From contig OZ242002.1 of NCBI GenBank assembly GCA_965204665.1, positions 620,001-684,000 of the forward strand: 64,000 nt of DNA. The letters are read 5' to 3'. This DNA comes from Nemesobacter sp965204665 (lineage in GTDB: Bacteria; Desulfobacterota_D; UBA1144; Nemesobacterales; Nemesobacteraceae). The position numbers were made by a program, and so were the translations under genes. Positions 35,663 to 45,475 of this stretch are shown here, in pieces. Numbering within the stretch: position 1 is the stretch's first letter; every line of letters begins with the position of its first letter. The notes beneath the pieces are model-generated. The model searched no databases, was not told the origin of the DNA, and saw nothing but the letters and a program-made list of their open reading frames with translations.

Positions 35663-37129
35663 ATGTCGAATTATGTGGGCATAGATCTTGGAACCACTTT
35701 CTCGGCCGCCGCCTATATCGACGAAAGCGGGCGGCCTAAAATCATCAACAATGATCGTGACGAGAACATTACTCCGTCGTGTGTCGCCGGAATCAAGGGT
35801 GAAATCGTTGTCGGTGAGCGGGCGAGAAGGCAATGGGCGAACGATGAGGCGAATGCCGCGGCAAGGTTCAAGAGAGACATGGGTACATCCGCAACTCATA
35901 AAATAGGAGATAAGGAGTTCACCCCGACTGAATTGAGTGCCGAGGTATTGAAAAAGATCAAAAGCGATGTGGAAGCGAAGATCGGTCCTATAGATGAAGC
36001 CGTCATAACCATCCCGGCGAACTTCTCTCATGAGGCTCGGGAGGCGACCATGGAAGCGGGCCGCATGGCCGGACTTAATGTGAAATACATCATCAACGAA
36101 CCGACTGCGGCCGCTCTCTATTATGCTTTTCAATCTAGTAGTGAATTAAAAGGAACATACGTTGTTTTCGACCTCGGCGGCGGGACCTTTGATGTTTCGG
36201 TCATCAGAGTTAAAGGCCAGGATGTTGAAGTGCTCGCCTCGAACGGCCTGCATAAACTCGGCGGAGACGACTTCGACCGATGTCTCTGGGACCTGATTGC
36301 AGGAAAATATAAAGAGGAAACAGGGTCTGACCTCTTGAAGGAAGACTTTCCGATAAATGATGCTGAAGAAGAAAAGAAATCCCTGTCGGGAAGAAAACGG
36401 ACGACTGCTGAAATTGAGAGAGAACTGATAGATGTGACCCGACTGGAGTTCGAGGAAGGCATCTCGAGTCTGATGGCTCAGATTGAGATGATGTGCGAGA
36501 CAACGCTTGATGAGGCCGATATAACGCCTGAGGAGATAACTTCCGTATTTTTGGCGGGAGGCAGCACAAGAATTCCCTGTGTTGTTGAATGCGCGGAGAA
36601 GGTCTTCAAGCAGGACCCTGTTTCGACGGTGAATGTGGACGAGGTTGTCGCGCTCGGGGCCAGTTTATATGCGGCATATAAAGCATATAAAAGTGACGGT
36701 TCCAACCTCTCGGAAATTCAGAGGAGGTCCGTTTCAAAACTTAATGTGTCTGAAGTAACGAACGAATACTTCGGAACAATTTGTGTAGTAGTCTCGGAAT
36801 CCAAGGGAGAAGAAGAGGTCAACTCAATCATAATTGAAAAAGGACAACCTATTCCATGCTCAGCCACGGGGAATTATGCTACACTCTATGATGGACAGGA
36901 AATTGTTAGTTTCCGTGTTACGGAGTCGAAAAGTCCGGAGACGAACCCTAAATTTGTCAAAATTATTCGTGAATATGAACTTGAAGTACCTCCGAACAGA
37001 CCTGCCGGTCAGGAGTTAGTTGTGAGATATTCTTACGATGAGAATCAGATAATTCACGCATCATTTAGGGATATTAAATCCGGCAAAGAGGGCAGAATCT
37101 CTATTTCTAGAGCATCTAAAAACACTTGA
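35663..37129 (+). CDS. Short Hsp70 (DnaK-like) lacking the C-terminal lid
   Basis: 488 residues against about 640 for DnaK. The ATPase domain is complete in its motifs: phosphate 1 (GIDLGTTFSAA), connect 1 (NEPTAAALYYAF), phosphate 2 (VVFDLGGGTFDVSVI) and adenosine (VFLAGGSTRIP). Subdomain IIB is somewhat shortened, with a charged stretch (EEEKKSLSGRKRTTAEIE). A beta-type substrate-binding domain follows (about residues 385-480; IIIEKGQPIPCSATGNYATLYDGQ), then the protein stops, so there is no helical lid. It lies directly between a GrpE-like and a TerB-like gene. It is probably not the housekeeping DnaK. Confidence 0.85.
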   Translation: MSNYVGIDLGTTFSAAAYIDESGRPKIINNDRDENITPSCVAGIKGEIVVGERARRQWANDEANAAARFKRDMGTSATHKIGDKEFTPTELSAEVLKKIKSDVEAKIGPIDEAVITIPANFSHEAREATMEAGRMAGLNVKYIINEPTAAALYYAFQSSSELKGTYVVFDLGGGTFDVSVIRVKGQDVEVLASNGLHKLGGDDFDRCLWDLIAGKYKEETGSDLLKEDFPINDAEEEKKSLSGRKRTTAEIERELIDVTRLEFEEGISSLMAQIEMMCETTLDEADITPEEITSVFLAGGSTRIPCVVECAEKVFKQDPVSTVNVDEVVALGASLYAAYKAYKSDGSNLSEIQRRSVSKLNVSEVTNEYFGTICVVVSESKGEEEVNSIIIEKGQPIPCSATGNYATLYDGQEIVSFRVTESKSPETNPKFVKIIREYELEVPPNRPAGQELVVRYSYDENQIIHASFRDIKSGKEGRISISRASKNT

Positions 37130-37179
37130 TCTGAGATTGACTGATTTGTGCTGGATTAGATGGGATTCCAGTCTTCATC

Positions 37180-38019
37180 TTGAGGACTATCTTGGATTCA
37201 ACTCTGTCTATCGTGGAAGTAATCTTAACGACAATATTTGCACTCATAGCTCTCTGGGTTTATAAGGACGCAAAAAAAAGGGGTAGGACCACAAAGATGG
37301 CATCATTGTGGTTTATAGGAGTTTTTCTGCTACTCATACTCTTTCTTCCTTTGTGGTTTATATTAAGATCAAGAAAGGGAGATAGAGAAGAATCTAAGGG
37401 AGATAGAGAAGAATCTCTAATTATCTCTCTCAAGATTGGTGTAGCAGTCGCGGTGGCGGATGGCACTCTGCATTATGCAGAAGAAGAGATTATTAAAAAT
37501 TGGATTATTAAAAAAGCGTCAGAATATGACGATGGCGTCCAGAAGGAAATTAAGGGTGTCCTCAACAATGCTGTTAAGGATGGAGTTGTAGAGGCAGCGA
37601 AGGGGAATCTGTCCTTGTCAGTTCTTGTTGATCATCTGTCTGAGATTGGTGATGAGAAAACCAAGTATGAAACAGTCGAACTTTGTCTAAATGTCATGGC
37701 AGCTGATAAAGTTGCAGACCCACAAGAAATGTCAATAATACGTGGTGTTGCAGAGAGCCTTAGTCTTGATATGGAAGAAGTCGAAAATATGAGGGAGAAG
37801 GTAACCCTCAATTTGTCAACTGAGTTGACATCCGATGAAGGACTGGAGTTATTGGTGGGAATTAAGTCTTCGTGGTCCGATGAACAAAAACGCAGACATC
37901 TCAGGTCAGAATTCCAGAAATGGAACAACAGAATTATCTCATTGCCTGAAGGTGAAGATAGAAAGGCGGCGCAGAACATGCTCGACAATATTGCAACACT
38001 AAGAAAGAAGTATGATTAA
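37180..38019 (+). CDS. Membrane protein with TerB-like domain
   Basis: 279 residues. Two N-terminal hydrophobic helices (VEVILTTIFALIALWVY; LWFIGVFLLLILFLPLWFIL) are joined by a basic loop, with a short tandem repeat (KGDREES twice) after them. The soluble part has a TerB-like helical pattern (VAVAVADGTLHYAEEEII and LNVMAADKVADPQEMSIIRG). The C-terminal segment SEFQKWNNRI...MLDNIATLRKKY resembles the ends of TerB/J-type proteins that work with Hsp70s, but no HPD tripeptide is present. The gene is visibly richer in A/T than its neighbours. The start is uncertain: TTG at 37180 has no strong ribosome-binding site, and a GTG lies near 37213. Confidence 0.65.
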   Translation: MRTILDSTLSIVEVILTTIFALIALWVYKDAKKRGRTTKMASLWFIGVFLLLILFLPLWFILRSRKGDREESKGDREESLIISLKIGVAVAVADGTLHYAEEEIIKNWIIKKASEYDDGVQKEIKGVLNNAVKDGVVEAAKGNLSLSVLVDHLSEIGDEKTKYETVELCLNVMAADKVADPQEMSIIRGVAESLSLDMEEVENMREKVTLNLSTELTSDEGLELLVGIKSSWSDEQKRRHLRSEFQKWNNRIISLPEGEDRKAAQNMLDNIATLRKKYD

Positions 38020-38591
38020 TCTTACAACCAGTGGTACTTCCGACACCGAAAGCGGTCCCGGTATAAACCTCATTTTTCCATCTTGCCATCGGTTCATTTG
38101 TTTTTTATTTAAAAATGTTCCGGGTAAGTTGGTGCATCTACCGCGGCGATATGCAAACAGGTGCTCTGAGCAGGTCGCCATCCTCTGATCACTGACGGAC
38201 AGTTTTTGTAAAACCATGTTAACCAAGCAAGCAATACAAAGCCCTCCGGTATAGTTGGAACTTGTAATGCCAGAATTTCAGGGAATCCCCATACAAATAT
38301 ATGCGGTGAAATTCGACTAGCCTTATTAATCACGGACGCAAGCCAGTCATCATAATCCGCTTTTTCTCCACCGACACCCTTGTTGTACCAAGGATCAAGA
38401 ACCACAGCATCTACATTCCCGGATACAGACAATGTATCAAGAACATCAGAGGGGGGAAGAATTTTCACATAGGAACCTGTTTGAAAATCAGGGTCTGAAT
38501 TTAGTTCTTCTTGGAACAATTTCATAACCGCGCTCTGAAAAAAACCGATGCCTTGATGTAGAACACTTCGATGTTGATATATTTTTTGCAA
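37999..38591 (-). pseudogene. Truncated, frameshifted DNA methyltransferase
   Basis: The first 160 codons (38109-38591) carry VDAVVLDPWYNKG, a DPPY-type catalytic motif, and DWLASVINKASRISPHIFVWG, as in N4-cytosine/N6-adenine methylases. A one-base loss in a T run (A5 at about 38112-38116 on the + strand) shifts the frame. The continuation LNKKQMNRWQDGKMRFIPGP is in another frame and then stops abruptly at the TerB gene. The AdoMet-binding C-terminal motifs are missing. It was probably cut when the Hsp70 module arrived or by a later deletion. Confidence 0.65.
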
Positions 38592-38704
38592 TATATTACA
38601 ATATTCAAAGGTGATGATCCATAAAAACTATTTTCCGACTTTCCGTTTTTCTGCACCGGCATATCGGAACTTGGACGCGAAATCTTCTGGATAAGGGAAT
38701 AATT

Positions 38705-40012
38705 ATGACAAACAATCAGTCGGATTTTCAATCAGGAGACCCTTCGCGCGAGAAGGGTCTTTTCGGTTGGTTCGGCGACATCAACTCCGAGCAGTGGAAA
38801 TCTTTTATAGCGGCGTTTCTGGGATGGACTCTCGACGCCATGGACCTGCTGCTTTTCGCCTTTGCGGTCGGAAGTATCGCGGAGGTTTTCAACCTTTCTC
38901 CCGAAAAAATTGGGGCGCTTTTCTCCGTGACTCTTTTCGCTTCCGCCTTCGGGGGAGCGTTGTTCGGCGTAGTTTCGGATTATCTGGGAAGGGTAAGGGC
39001 ACTTACATATACAATTCTTCTCTATTCCTTTTTCACAGGACTCAGCGCATTTTCACCCAACGTGATCTTTTTTCTGGTGTGCAGAGTGTTCCTCGGCCTG
39101 GGAATGGGGGGAGAGTGGGCCTCGGGAGAAGTTCTGGTCGCCGAATCATGGCCCAGGCAGCACAGAGGAAAGGTGATCGGAATGGTCCAGAGCGGATGGG
39201 CCATCGGATACATCCTGGCCGCGCTTCTCGCCACCGCCATACTTCCCTACTTCGAAGTTGACCTAGGTTGGAGAATACTCTTCCTTATGGGCGTGACCCC
39301 GGCATTTCTCGTTCTGTATATAAGGCGCAATCTTTCGGAACCCGCTATATGGCGGAAGACCTCCCTGATGAGAAAGGAGAAAAAGCTTGAAGGGGGACAG
39401 GACTTCACCATGTTTCAGATATTCAGGTACGGACTTCTGCGTTATACGCTCTTATCCATGCTGCTTACAAGTTTATGCATGATCGCCTACTGGGGACTTA
39501 TGTTCTGGGTTCCGCAGTTTCTCTCAAGACCTCTCTCGGAAGGAGGGGTGGGACTCGGAACCAAAGGATTCATCTGGATAATACCGCTCAACATAGGCGC
39601 GTTTCTCGGGTGTCTGACTTTCGGCTGGATAAGCGACAGACTGGGAAGACGCCCGGTCTTTATAAGTTATCTTCTGGCGATGGCCGTCCTGGTCTACTTC
39701 TTCGGACAATCCAAATCTCTGGCGCAGGTTCTTCTCCTGGGTCCGCTTGTAGGATTTTTCGGAACGGGGTTTTACTCGGGATTCGGAGCGATATTCTCCG
39801 AGATGTTTCCGACCAGAGCGCGAGGCGCGGCGATGGGCTTGTGCTACAACTTCGGACGGGGAGTATCCGCGATAGCTCCGCCTCTTGTCGGCTTTGTGGC
39901 CGGAATGAAAGGTTACGGTACAGCTCTGATAACCGTATCAGTCTTCGCTGTGGCGGCTGCCCTCGTAGTTCTGACGCTTCCTGAAACCAGAGGCAAGGAA
40001 CTGGAAATTTAA
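38705..40012 (+). CDS. MFS transporter, metabolite:H+ symporter type
   Basis: 435 residues and about twelve helices. The MFS loop motif SDYLGRVRALT lies between helices 2 and 3 and is repeated in the second half as SDRLGRRPVF. GGEWASGEVLVAESWP and the RRNLSEPAIW loop are typical of the aromatic-acid/sialic-acid H+ symporter groups. Substrate not assignable. ATG preceded by AAGGGAAT. Confidence 0.88.
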   Translation: MTNNQSDFQSGDPSREKGLFGWFGDINSEQWKSFIAAFLGWTLDAMDLLLFAFAVGSIAEVFNLSPEKIGALFSVTLFASAFGGALFGVVSDYLGRVRALTYTILLYSFFTGLSAFSPNVIFFLVCRVFLGLGMGGEWASGEVLVAESWPRQHRGKVIGMVQSGWAIGYILAALLATAILPYFEVDLGWRILFLMGVTPAFLVLYIRRNLSEPAIWRKTSLMRKEKKLEGGQDFTMFQIFRYGLLRYTLLSMLLTSLCMIAYWGLMFWVPQFLSRPLSEGGVGLGTKGFIWIIPLNIGAFLGCLTFGWISDRLGRRPVFISYLLAMAVLVYFFGQSKSLAQVLLLGPLVGFFGTGFYSGFGAIFSEMFPTRARGAAMGLCYNFGRGVSAIAPPLVGFVAGMKGYGTALITVSVFAVAAALVVLTLPETRGKELEI

Positions 40013-40039
40013 AGCCCTTGCGGTTGCTCTCCGCTTGCG

Positions 40040-41857
40040 ATGCAGGAAAAGATCTCCGAGTTCTGCGGTTCCCTTCCTTCCGCAACCGGCGTTTACATAA
40101 TGAACGGGAAGGACGGCTCCCCCGTCTACATAGGCAAGGCGAAGAATCTGCGCTCCCGCGTGATGTCCTACTTTCAATCCGAACGGGGAGGGGATAGAGG
40201 ACAGATACCCTATCTTGTCAGGGAAGTTGATTCCGTTGATTACCTGGTGACCGAAAACGAGAGCGAAGCGCTTTTCCTTGAAAACTCTCTGGTAAAACGC
40301 CATAAACCAAAATACAACATAAGGCTTAAGGATGATAAAACCTTCTCTTCACTTCGCCTCTCCGTCAAAGATAAGTTTCCCAGGCTTTCCCGCACGAAAA
40401 AAGTACGTGATGACGGGGCGGTTTATTTCGGTCCATTCGCCTCGGGGAAATTTCTCAAACGCACGGTGAACCTTGTCCACAGGCTTTTTCCGCTCAGGGA
40501 CTGCACTCGAAGCAAATTCGAAAGACACAGGACCAGACCCTGCCTGAACTACTTCATGAAACTATGTTCGGGCCCCTGCGCGGGTAAGATTTCGGAAGAG
40601 GAATATCGACATCTGGCACTTCAGGCAACCTCTTTTCTTCAAGGAGACAAGAAAAAGCTTGTCAGAATGATAAGGGAGATGATGGAAGAAGCTGTGGAGG
40701 AAGGAAGGTATGAAAACGCGGCTTACTACCGTGATCAACTCATAAGCCTAAAGGAAAACGCGGAGATCGACAGGTTCTCTTCTTATAAATTTGAAGACAC
40801 CGATGTAGTGGGCTTTCACAGGGACTCCGAACACTACGAGTTTATGGTGCTGCTCTCAAGAGGAGGATCCGTGGTCGACAAGGTTAATTTCTCGGTAAAA
40901 AGCGTGCACGACGAAACCGAGACTCTCAGGGAGTTCATCGGCAGATTTTATTTCTCAGACCATTATGTCCCCGCAAGAATTCTGCTACCTTTCGAGATAA
41001 GAGACCGCGGGGGATACAGCCAGTGGCTTACGGAGAAAAGAGGAAAGAGGGTTTATCTCGAAACCCCGACACGCGGGCAGAAAAAAGAACTTGTAAATCT
41101 TGCGGCAAAAAACGCAAAGGAGAGTTTTTTCAGAAAAGCGGATGAAAAGACAAAACACAGTTCACTTCTGCACAGTATAAGGAAGTCGACCGGGATAACC
41201 AGAACTCCTTACACTATAGAGTGCTTCGACATATCCAATATTCAAGGAACTCAGATAGTCGCATCTCTGGTAAGATTCCGAAATGCAAAACCCGAAAGAG
41301 ACAGATACAGAAGGTACAGAATCACCTCCGTATCCGGCCGCAACGACGATTTTCGATCCATGTATGAAGTGGTTTACAGAAGATCTCTGCGAGCAGAGCA
41401 AAGCGACTGGGAACTTCCCGATCTGATATTAATAGACGGAGGCAAGGGACAACTCAGCGCCGCATTTAAGGCTCTTTGCGACTGCGGAATTGAAAATGAA
41501 GTTGATGTCGCCTCAATAGCGAAGACCCCGGGACGGTCTGGAATTGACAGGATTTATGTGCGTGGAAGATCCGAACCTTGTGATTTTTCCAGCAACAAAA
41601 AGGGAATCTATTTCCTGATGAGGGTGAGGGATGAAGCTCACCGCTTCGCAATCAGTTATCACAGAGGACTGAGGAAGGACAATGCTTTCGCTTCGCGTAT
41701 AGACGGCGTACCGGGTATAGGGAAAAAAAGAAAACTTCTGCTCCTTGAGCGCTTCGGAAGCATAGAAAAGATAAAGGATGCTACGGTTGAGGAACTCTCC
41801 TCGGTAAAAAGCATGACCAAGAAAGCCGCGGAGAATGTGAAAGAGCACCTCAAATGA
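40040..41857 (+). CDS. uvrC: Excinuclease ABC subunit C
   Basis: 605 residues, full length. Domain order is the GIY-YIG nuclease (TGVYIMNGKDGSPVYIGKAKNLRSR), a Cys cluster (CTRSK...RPCLNYFMKLCSGPCAG), the UVR motif (MMEEAVEEGRYENAAYYRDQL), the RNase H-like nuclease (ECFDISNIQGT; LILIDGGKGQLSAA) and C-terminal helix-hairpin-helix (VPGIGKKRKLLLLERFGS). Makes both incisions in nucleotide-excision repair. It follows the MFS gene after 27 bases. Confidence 0.97.
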   Translation: MQEKISEFCGSLPSATGVYIMNGKDGSPVYIGKAKNLRSRVMSYFQSERGGDRGQIPYLVREVDSVDYLVTENESEALFLENSLVKRHKPKYNIRLKDDKTFSSLRLSVKDKFPRLSRTKKVRDDGAVYFGPFASGKFLKRTVNLVHRLFPLRDCTRSKFERHRTRPCLNYFMKLCSGPCAGKISEEEYRHLALQATSFLQGDKKKLVRMIREMMEEAVEEGRYENAAYYRDQLISLKENAEIDRFSSYKFEDTDVVGFHRDSEHYEFMVLLSRGGSVVDKVNFSVKSVHDETETLREFIGRFYFSDHYVPARILLPFEIRDRGGYSQWLTEKRGKRVYLETPTRGQKKELVNLAAKNAKESFFRKADEKTKHSSLLHSIRKSTGITRTPYTIECFDISNIQGTQIVASLVRFRNAKPERDRYRRYRITSVSGRNDDFRSMYEVVYRRSLRAEQSDWELPDLILIDGGKGQLSAAFKALCDCGIENEVDVASIAKTPGRSGIDRIYVRGRSEPCDFSSNKKGIYFLMRVRDEAHRFAISYHRGLRKDNAFASRIDGVPGIGKKRKLLLLERFGSIEKIKDATVEELSSVKSMTKKAAENVKEHLK

Positions 41858-41968
41858 CCCGATACGGTATAAACAATCGAAGACCATCTCTCCGCAAGAC
41901 TCGGAATTTTACATGTTTCGCAACGGAACGAAGTGTCATACCTCGGAGTTGAATGGGTGCAATGCCTG

Positions 41969-43033
41969 TCATTCAAGGTCAGACGGCTTAAATTCAATCT
42001 TCAGTTCGGGAAATTTTCCTTTTATGTTTTTCACAGCAGGAATTGCATCCGTGCCCCACTGATTAGACAGCACATACGTAGTCTTGCCTTCACCCGTATA
42101 GAAGAGCTCGCCTTCTTTACAAAAAAACCGATCACATAATCTTACCTTCCCCCCGGCATCATCATCTTCAAATCTTTCCTCAACCTGTCCGGCATCTAAC
42201 TTCCCCTTGAAAATCCGGAATTTACTAGGGGAGATAACTTTTCCGACTCGCTCCGGGTCTACGCCTCTTTTGATTATCTCCGAAATAAGACGCCATACCA
42301 TTTTACGCTTGTTCAGGTTCGTGCCCATGGATTTGCCGTCTATAATCAAATCATACTTGGTAAGGTCTCTGGCGCTTTCTCTCGACTTCCGTTCCGCGTA
42401 TTTTTTCTGCCGAACACGAATCTGATACTCTTCTGTTCCAGGGAGAGGAATAATGGCTTGAATGTCCAATAATACCTGTCCTTCGCTTTCGTAGGGGATC
42501 ATACGGAGACACTGAATGTCCAATCCTTGTTCGTTCAGCCACAGGACCGATGTTGTCAGCTCCTTGGAAAATCCGGCGGACACGAGGATAATTCTGGTTC
42601 TCTGACCGAAGTTCACATCATCGGATTCTTCCCAACCCAAAAATTCCAGCAGGTCGCTTTTTGCATCTCTTTTATCATCAAACCCATTATCCACCAGATA
42701 TTGATCATAAATCCTTACCAGATCGTCGAAAGTTATAGTGGAAGTCATTGCGGCGTAGCGAATCGCTTGGAGTTCCGCATGTCCGCCATCTTCGGTGGAT
42801 TTCAATTCAAAAACGACGAAATTAGCACTTTTGTCAACACCCAGAAGATCAATACGTAATCGGCTGTCTGTCCAGCCGCAAAACTCTTCAGCAACTATCA
42901 ATATGCCCGGGGACAGGATTTCCGGGTTGGACTTAAACAGAGGTTGCAGGTCTTTTCTTTCCCTTATTTTCTGCTGCCTGAAATTGGAGAATATCGGGGT
43001 TAGCTTTTTGTCGTCAAGTTTATAAAGCGCCAT
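41969..43033 (-). CDS. NucS/DUF91-like PD-(D/E)XK nuclease
   Basis: 354 residues. The N-terminal half resembles NucS/DUF91-type endonucleases: GWTDSRLRIDLLGVDKSANFVVFELKS gives the D...ExK active site (Asp in RIDLLG, Glu-Leu-Lys in FELKS), followed by HAELQAIRYAAM. The C-terminal half is unfamiliar (KYDLIIDGKSMGTNLNKRKMVW, FFCKEGELFYT, a helix-turn-like RKMVWRLISEIIKRG). It may act in mismatch or foreign-DNA recognition. Lies alone between uvrC and the arg operon. Confidence 0.7.
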   Translation of the reverse strand: MALYKLDDKKLTPIFSNFRQQKIRERKDLQPLFKSNPEILSPGILIVAEEFCGWTDSRLRIDLLGVDKSANFVVFELKSTEDGGHAELQAIRYAAMTSTITFDDLVRIYDQYLVDNGFDDKRDAKSDLLEFLGWEESDDVNFGQRTRIILVSAGFSKELTTSVLWLNEQGLDIQCLRMIPYESEGQVLLDIQAIIPLPGTEEYQIRVRQKKYAERKSRESARDLTKYDLIIDGKSMGTNLNKRKMVWRLISEIIKRGVDPERVGKVISPSKFRIFKGKLDAGQVEERFEDDDAGGKVRLCDRFFCKEGELFYTGEGKTTYVLSNQWGTDAIPAVKNIKGKFPELKIEFKPSDLE

Positions 43034-43368
43034 AAATCATCCCTCCTGACCTTCTCTGTCGAACTTTATATTTTCAGACTCGAAGTCTTGCAGAATTGAA
43101 AGATTGTCGGAGTAGTGTAACTTCCTTGGCAGCTTCATTCCACTGAATTCGACTTCCGTCATTTCATTTTCCGAACATGACCGTCATATTTGAGTACGCA
43201 GCGATGGGCTTCTTGAATTTTCAGGACACAAAACCGCTGTGCGTGGATTTCTTCAGGCACGCCAATAAAACCACCGGTTTATACTGTCGAAACCTGTCAT
43301 CAGGTCAACCAGTGAATTCAGTCTCACATTCCCCGAATGCTTCTCAGCCGCTCCGTAAATGGATACGG
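43034..43368. other. Intergenic region, no gene seen
   Basis: 335 bases between the NucS-like gene and the argF stop. One 67-codon + strand frame exists but has no supporting signal. No clear terminator stem recognised. Confidence 0.45.
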
Positions 43369-44292
43369 CTAACCCGCTAAACAGAACTCAAGCACGGCTT
43401 TCCCCGCATGAAGTTTATTTTCTGCCTGGGTAAACGCGATGCATGAAGGATCATTCATCACTTCATCTGTTATCTCCTGCCCCCTGTGCGCTGGAAGACA
43501 GTGCATCACAACAGGGCTCTTGCGGCTGGATGCGAGAATAGAGGCGTTCACCTGAAAAGGCATGAAGATGTCCGTTACTTTTTCCTCTTCACCCATACTC
43601 ACCCAAACATCGGTGTAAATCACATCCGCATTCCCCACCGCTTCTGCAGGGTCGTTGGTAATGTGTATTTCGGAATTTCCGCGCTCGAGAGACCGGCGAA
43701 GAATTTCGGAGTCGGGCTCATAACCACAGGGTACGGCGATTGAAAGGTCAAACCCCATTATCGAAGAGGCGATCATAAAAGAGTTCGCGATATTGTTTCC
43801 GTCTCCCAGAAAAGCAAGTTTGAAATTTTCCGGATCTATTCCCTGTTCGGAAACAGAAAAAATATCCGAGATTATCTGTGTCGGATGCTCAAGATCGGTA
43901 AGGGCGTTTATAACCGGAACGGTTGAGTTCTCCGCAAACTCAACCACCTTCTCCTGTCCGTATGTCCTTATGATTATTCCGTCAAGATAGGACGATATGA
44001 CCCTGGCGGTGTCCGCCGTAGTCTCTCCTCTTCCGAGTTGAGTGTCGGCAGGGTTCATGTAAACGGCATGCGCGCCCAGGTCGGAAAGACCGACTTCGAA
44101 AGAGAGTCTGGTTCTGGTAGACTGCTTTTCAAAAAGAAGACCGACTGATTTCCCTGCAAGGGATTGATGGTTCTCACCCTGTTTTTTCAGTTTCTTGAGT
44201 TCTGCGGCGCGACTTATCATCCATGTGATGTCGCTTTTTTCAAGTTCTGCGGCCGAAAGAAGATTCCTTCCCATCGGAAATGACCTCGTCAA
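43369..44292 (-). CDS. argF: Ornithine carbamoyltransferase
   Basis: Makes citrulline from ornithine and carbamoyl phosphate. Carbamoyl-phosphate loop STRTRLSFEVG, DLEHPTQIISD (HPxQ motif) and MHCLPAHRG are diagnostic. 307 residues. The start at 44292 overlaps argD by 53 bases; MGRNLL at 44274 is an alternative with less overlap. Last gene of argB-argD-argF. Confidence 0.96.
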   Translation of the reverse strand: MTRSFPMGRNLLSAAELEKSDITWMISRAAELKKLKKQGENHQSLAGKSVGLLFEKQSTRTRLSFEVGLSDLGAHAVYMNPADTQLGRGETTADTARVISSYLDGIIIRTYGQEKVVEFAENSTVPVINALTDLEHPTQIISDIFSVSEQGIDPENFKLAFLGDGNNIANSFMIASSIMGFDLSIAVPCGYEPDSEILRRSLERGNSEIHITNDPAEAVGNADVIYTDVWVSMGEEEKVTDIFMPFQVNASILASSRKSPVVMHCLPAHRGQEITDEVMNDPSCIAFTQAENKLHAGKAVLEFCLAG

Positions 44293-45475
44293 TTGATTCG
44301 TTTATAACGGTAACGGCAAATTCAATTTCCTGCTCGCTCGTATTGAGCGGAGGCAGGATTCGGAATACTGTCCCCACGGTGAGAATAACCAGAAGTCCCC
44401 TTCTGAGAGAAACGGAAAAACAACGACCGGCGAAATTCTCATCCTTAAATTCAAGACCGAGCATAAGCCCCGCTCCCCTGACTTCTCTTACATATTCAGG
44501 GTATCTGTGCATTATCATCTCAAGTTTTTCGAGAAAAAAGTTTCCGAGCTTCTCCGCCCTCTTTACAAGCCCTTCTCCGAGAATCGTTTTTATCACGGCG
44601 CAGGCGGCAGCGCAGGCAAGAGGATTTCCGCCGAAAGTGCTTCCATGAATCCCGGGAATGAAATGGGCTGCGACATCCTCCCGGGCAAGAACAGCTCCGC
44701 ACGGCACTCCTCCGCCGAGGGACTTGGCTACGGCCATTATGTCCGGCTCCACTTCTTCATGCTCACACGCAAAAAACCTCCCCGTTCTTCCTATTCCGGT
44801 CTGTATCTCGTCAAGCACAAGCAGAACACCGTTTTCCGTACAGATATCCCTCACTCTGCCGAGGTATCCCTCAGGAGGTACCACAACGCCGTTTTCTCCC
44901 TGTACGGGCTCAAGAATCACGGCGCAAGGTTCAGTCTCGACCACAAGCCGGGAAATTGCGTCCGCGTCCGCATAAGGTGCGAAATGAAAACCCTGCACAA
45001 GCGGGGAAAAACCTTCTTTGTATTTTTCCGATCCCGTGGCGCTGAGCGCTCCCAGAGTCCTTCCGTGAAACGCCCCCAAGGTTGATATGACGGCGTATTT
45101 TCCGCCATGCGCCGAACCCCACTTCCTCGCAAGCTTTATGGAACCTTCAACAGCCTCGGTTCCGCTGTTGCAGAAAAACACCCTGTCGGCAAAGGAATTT
45201 GAAACCAGCAACTGCGCAAGAGCATACTGATTTTCTATGTTGAAAAGATTCGAAGTGTGAAGCAGCGTGCCGGACTGAGATCTTATCGCTTCGGTAACCT
45301 CGGGATGACAGTGGCCCAGCGCGGTTACGGCTATTCCTGTCGTATAGTCGAGATATTTTCTGCCTTCGCCGTCCCAGAGCCAGGACCCCTTCCCTCTTTT
45401 CATCGTAAGGGGGATCCGGCCGTAGGTATTCATCAGGGGATTCGGCTTCGCGCTCTCCGCCTCAGAAAACATCAC
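44240..45475 (-). CDS. argD: Acetylornithine aminotransferase
   Basis: PLP-dependent class III aminotransferase of arginine synthesis. Key parts are FCNSGTEAVEGSIKLAR, GAFHGRTLGALSATGSEKY, VLDEIQTGIGRTG and the PLP-lysine region MAVAKSLGGGVP. 411 residues. Its ATG overlaps the argB stop by four bases (ATGA). Confidence 0.95.
   Translation of the reverse strand: MMFSEAESAKPNPLMNTYGRIPLTMKRGKGSWLWDGEGRKYLDYTTGIAVTALGHCHPEVTEAIRSQSGTLLHTSNLFNIENQYALAQLLVSNSFADRVFFCNSGTEAVEGSIKLARKWGSAHGGKYAVISTLGAFHGRTLGALSATGSEKYKEGFSPLVQGFHFAPYADADAISRLVVETEPCAVILEPVQGENGVVVPPEGYLGRVRDICTENGVLLVLDEIQTGIGRTGRFFACEHEEVEPDIMAVAKSLGGGVPCGAVLAREDVAAHFIPGIHGSTFGGNPLACAAACAVIKTILGEGLVKRAEKLGNFFLEKLEMIMHRYPEYVREVRGAGLMLGLEFKDENFAGRCFSVSLRRGLLVILTVGTVFRILPPLNTSEQEIEFAVTVINESIDEVISDGKESSFGRRT

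Noticed and set aside
38522..38731. 69-codon minus-strand frame before the MFS gene
   Set aside because: A/T-driven open frame overlapping the methylase remnant and the MFS start; nothing supports translation.
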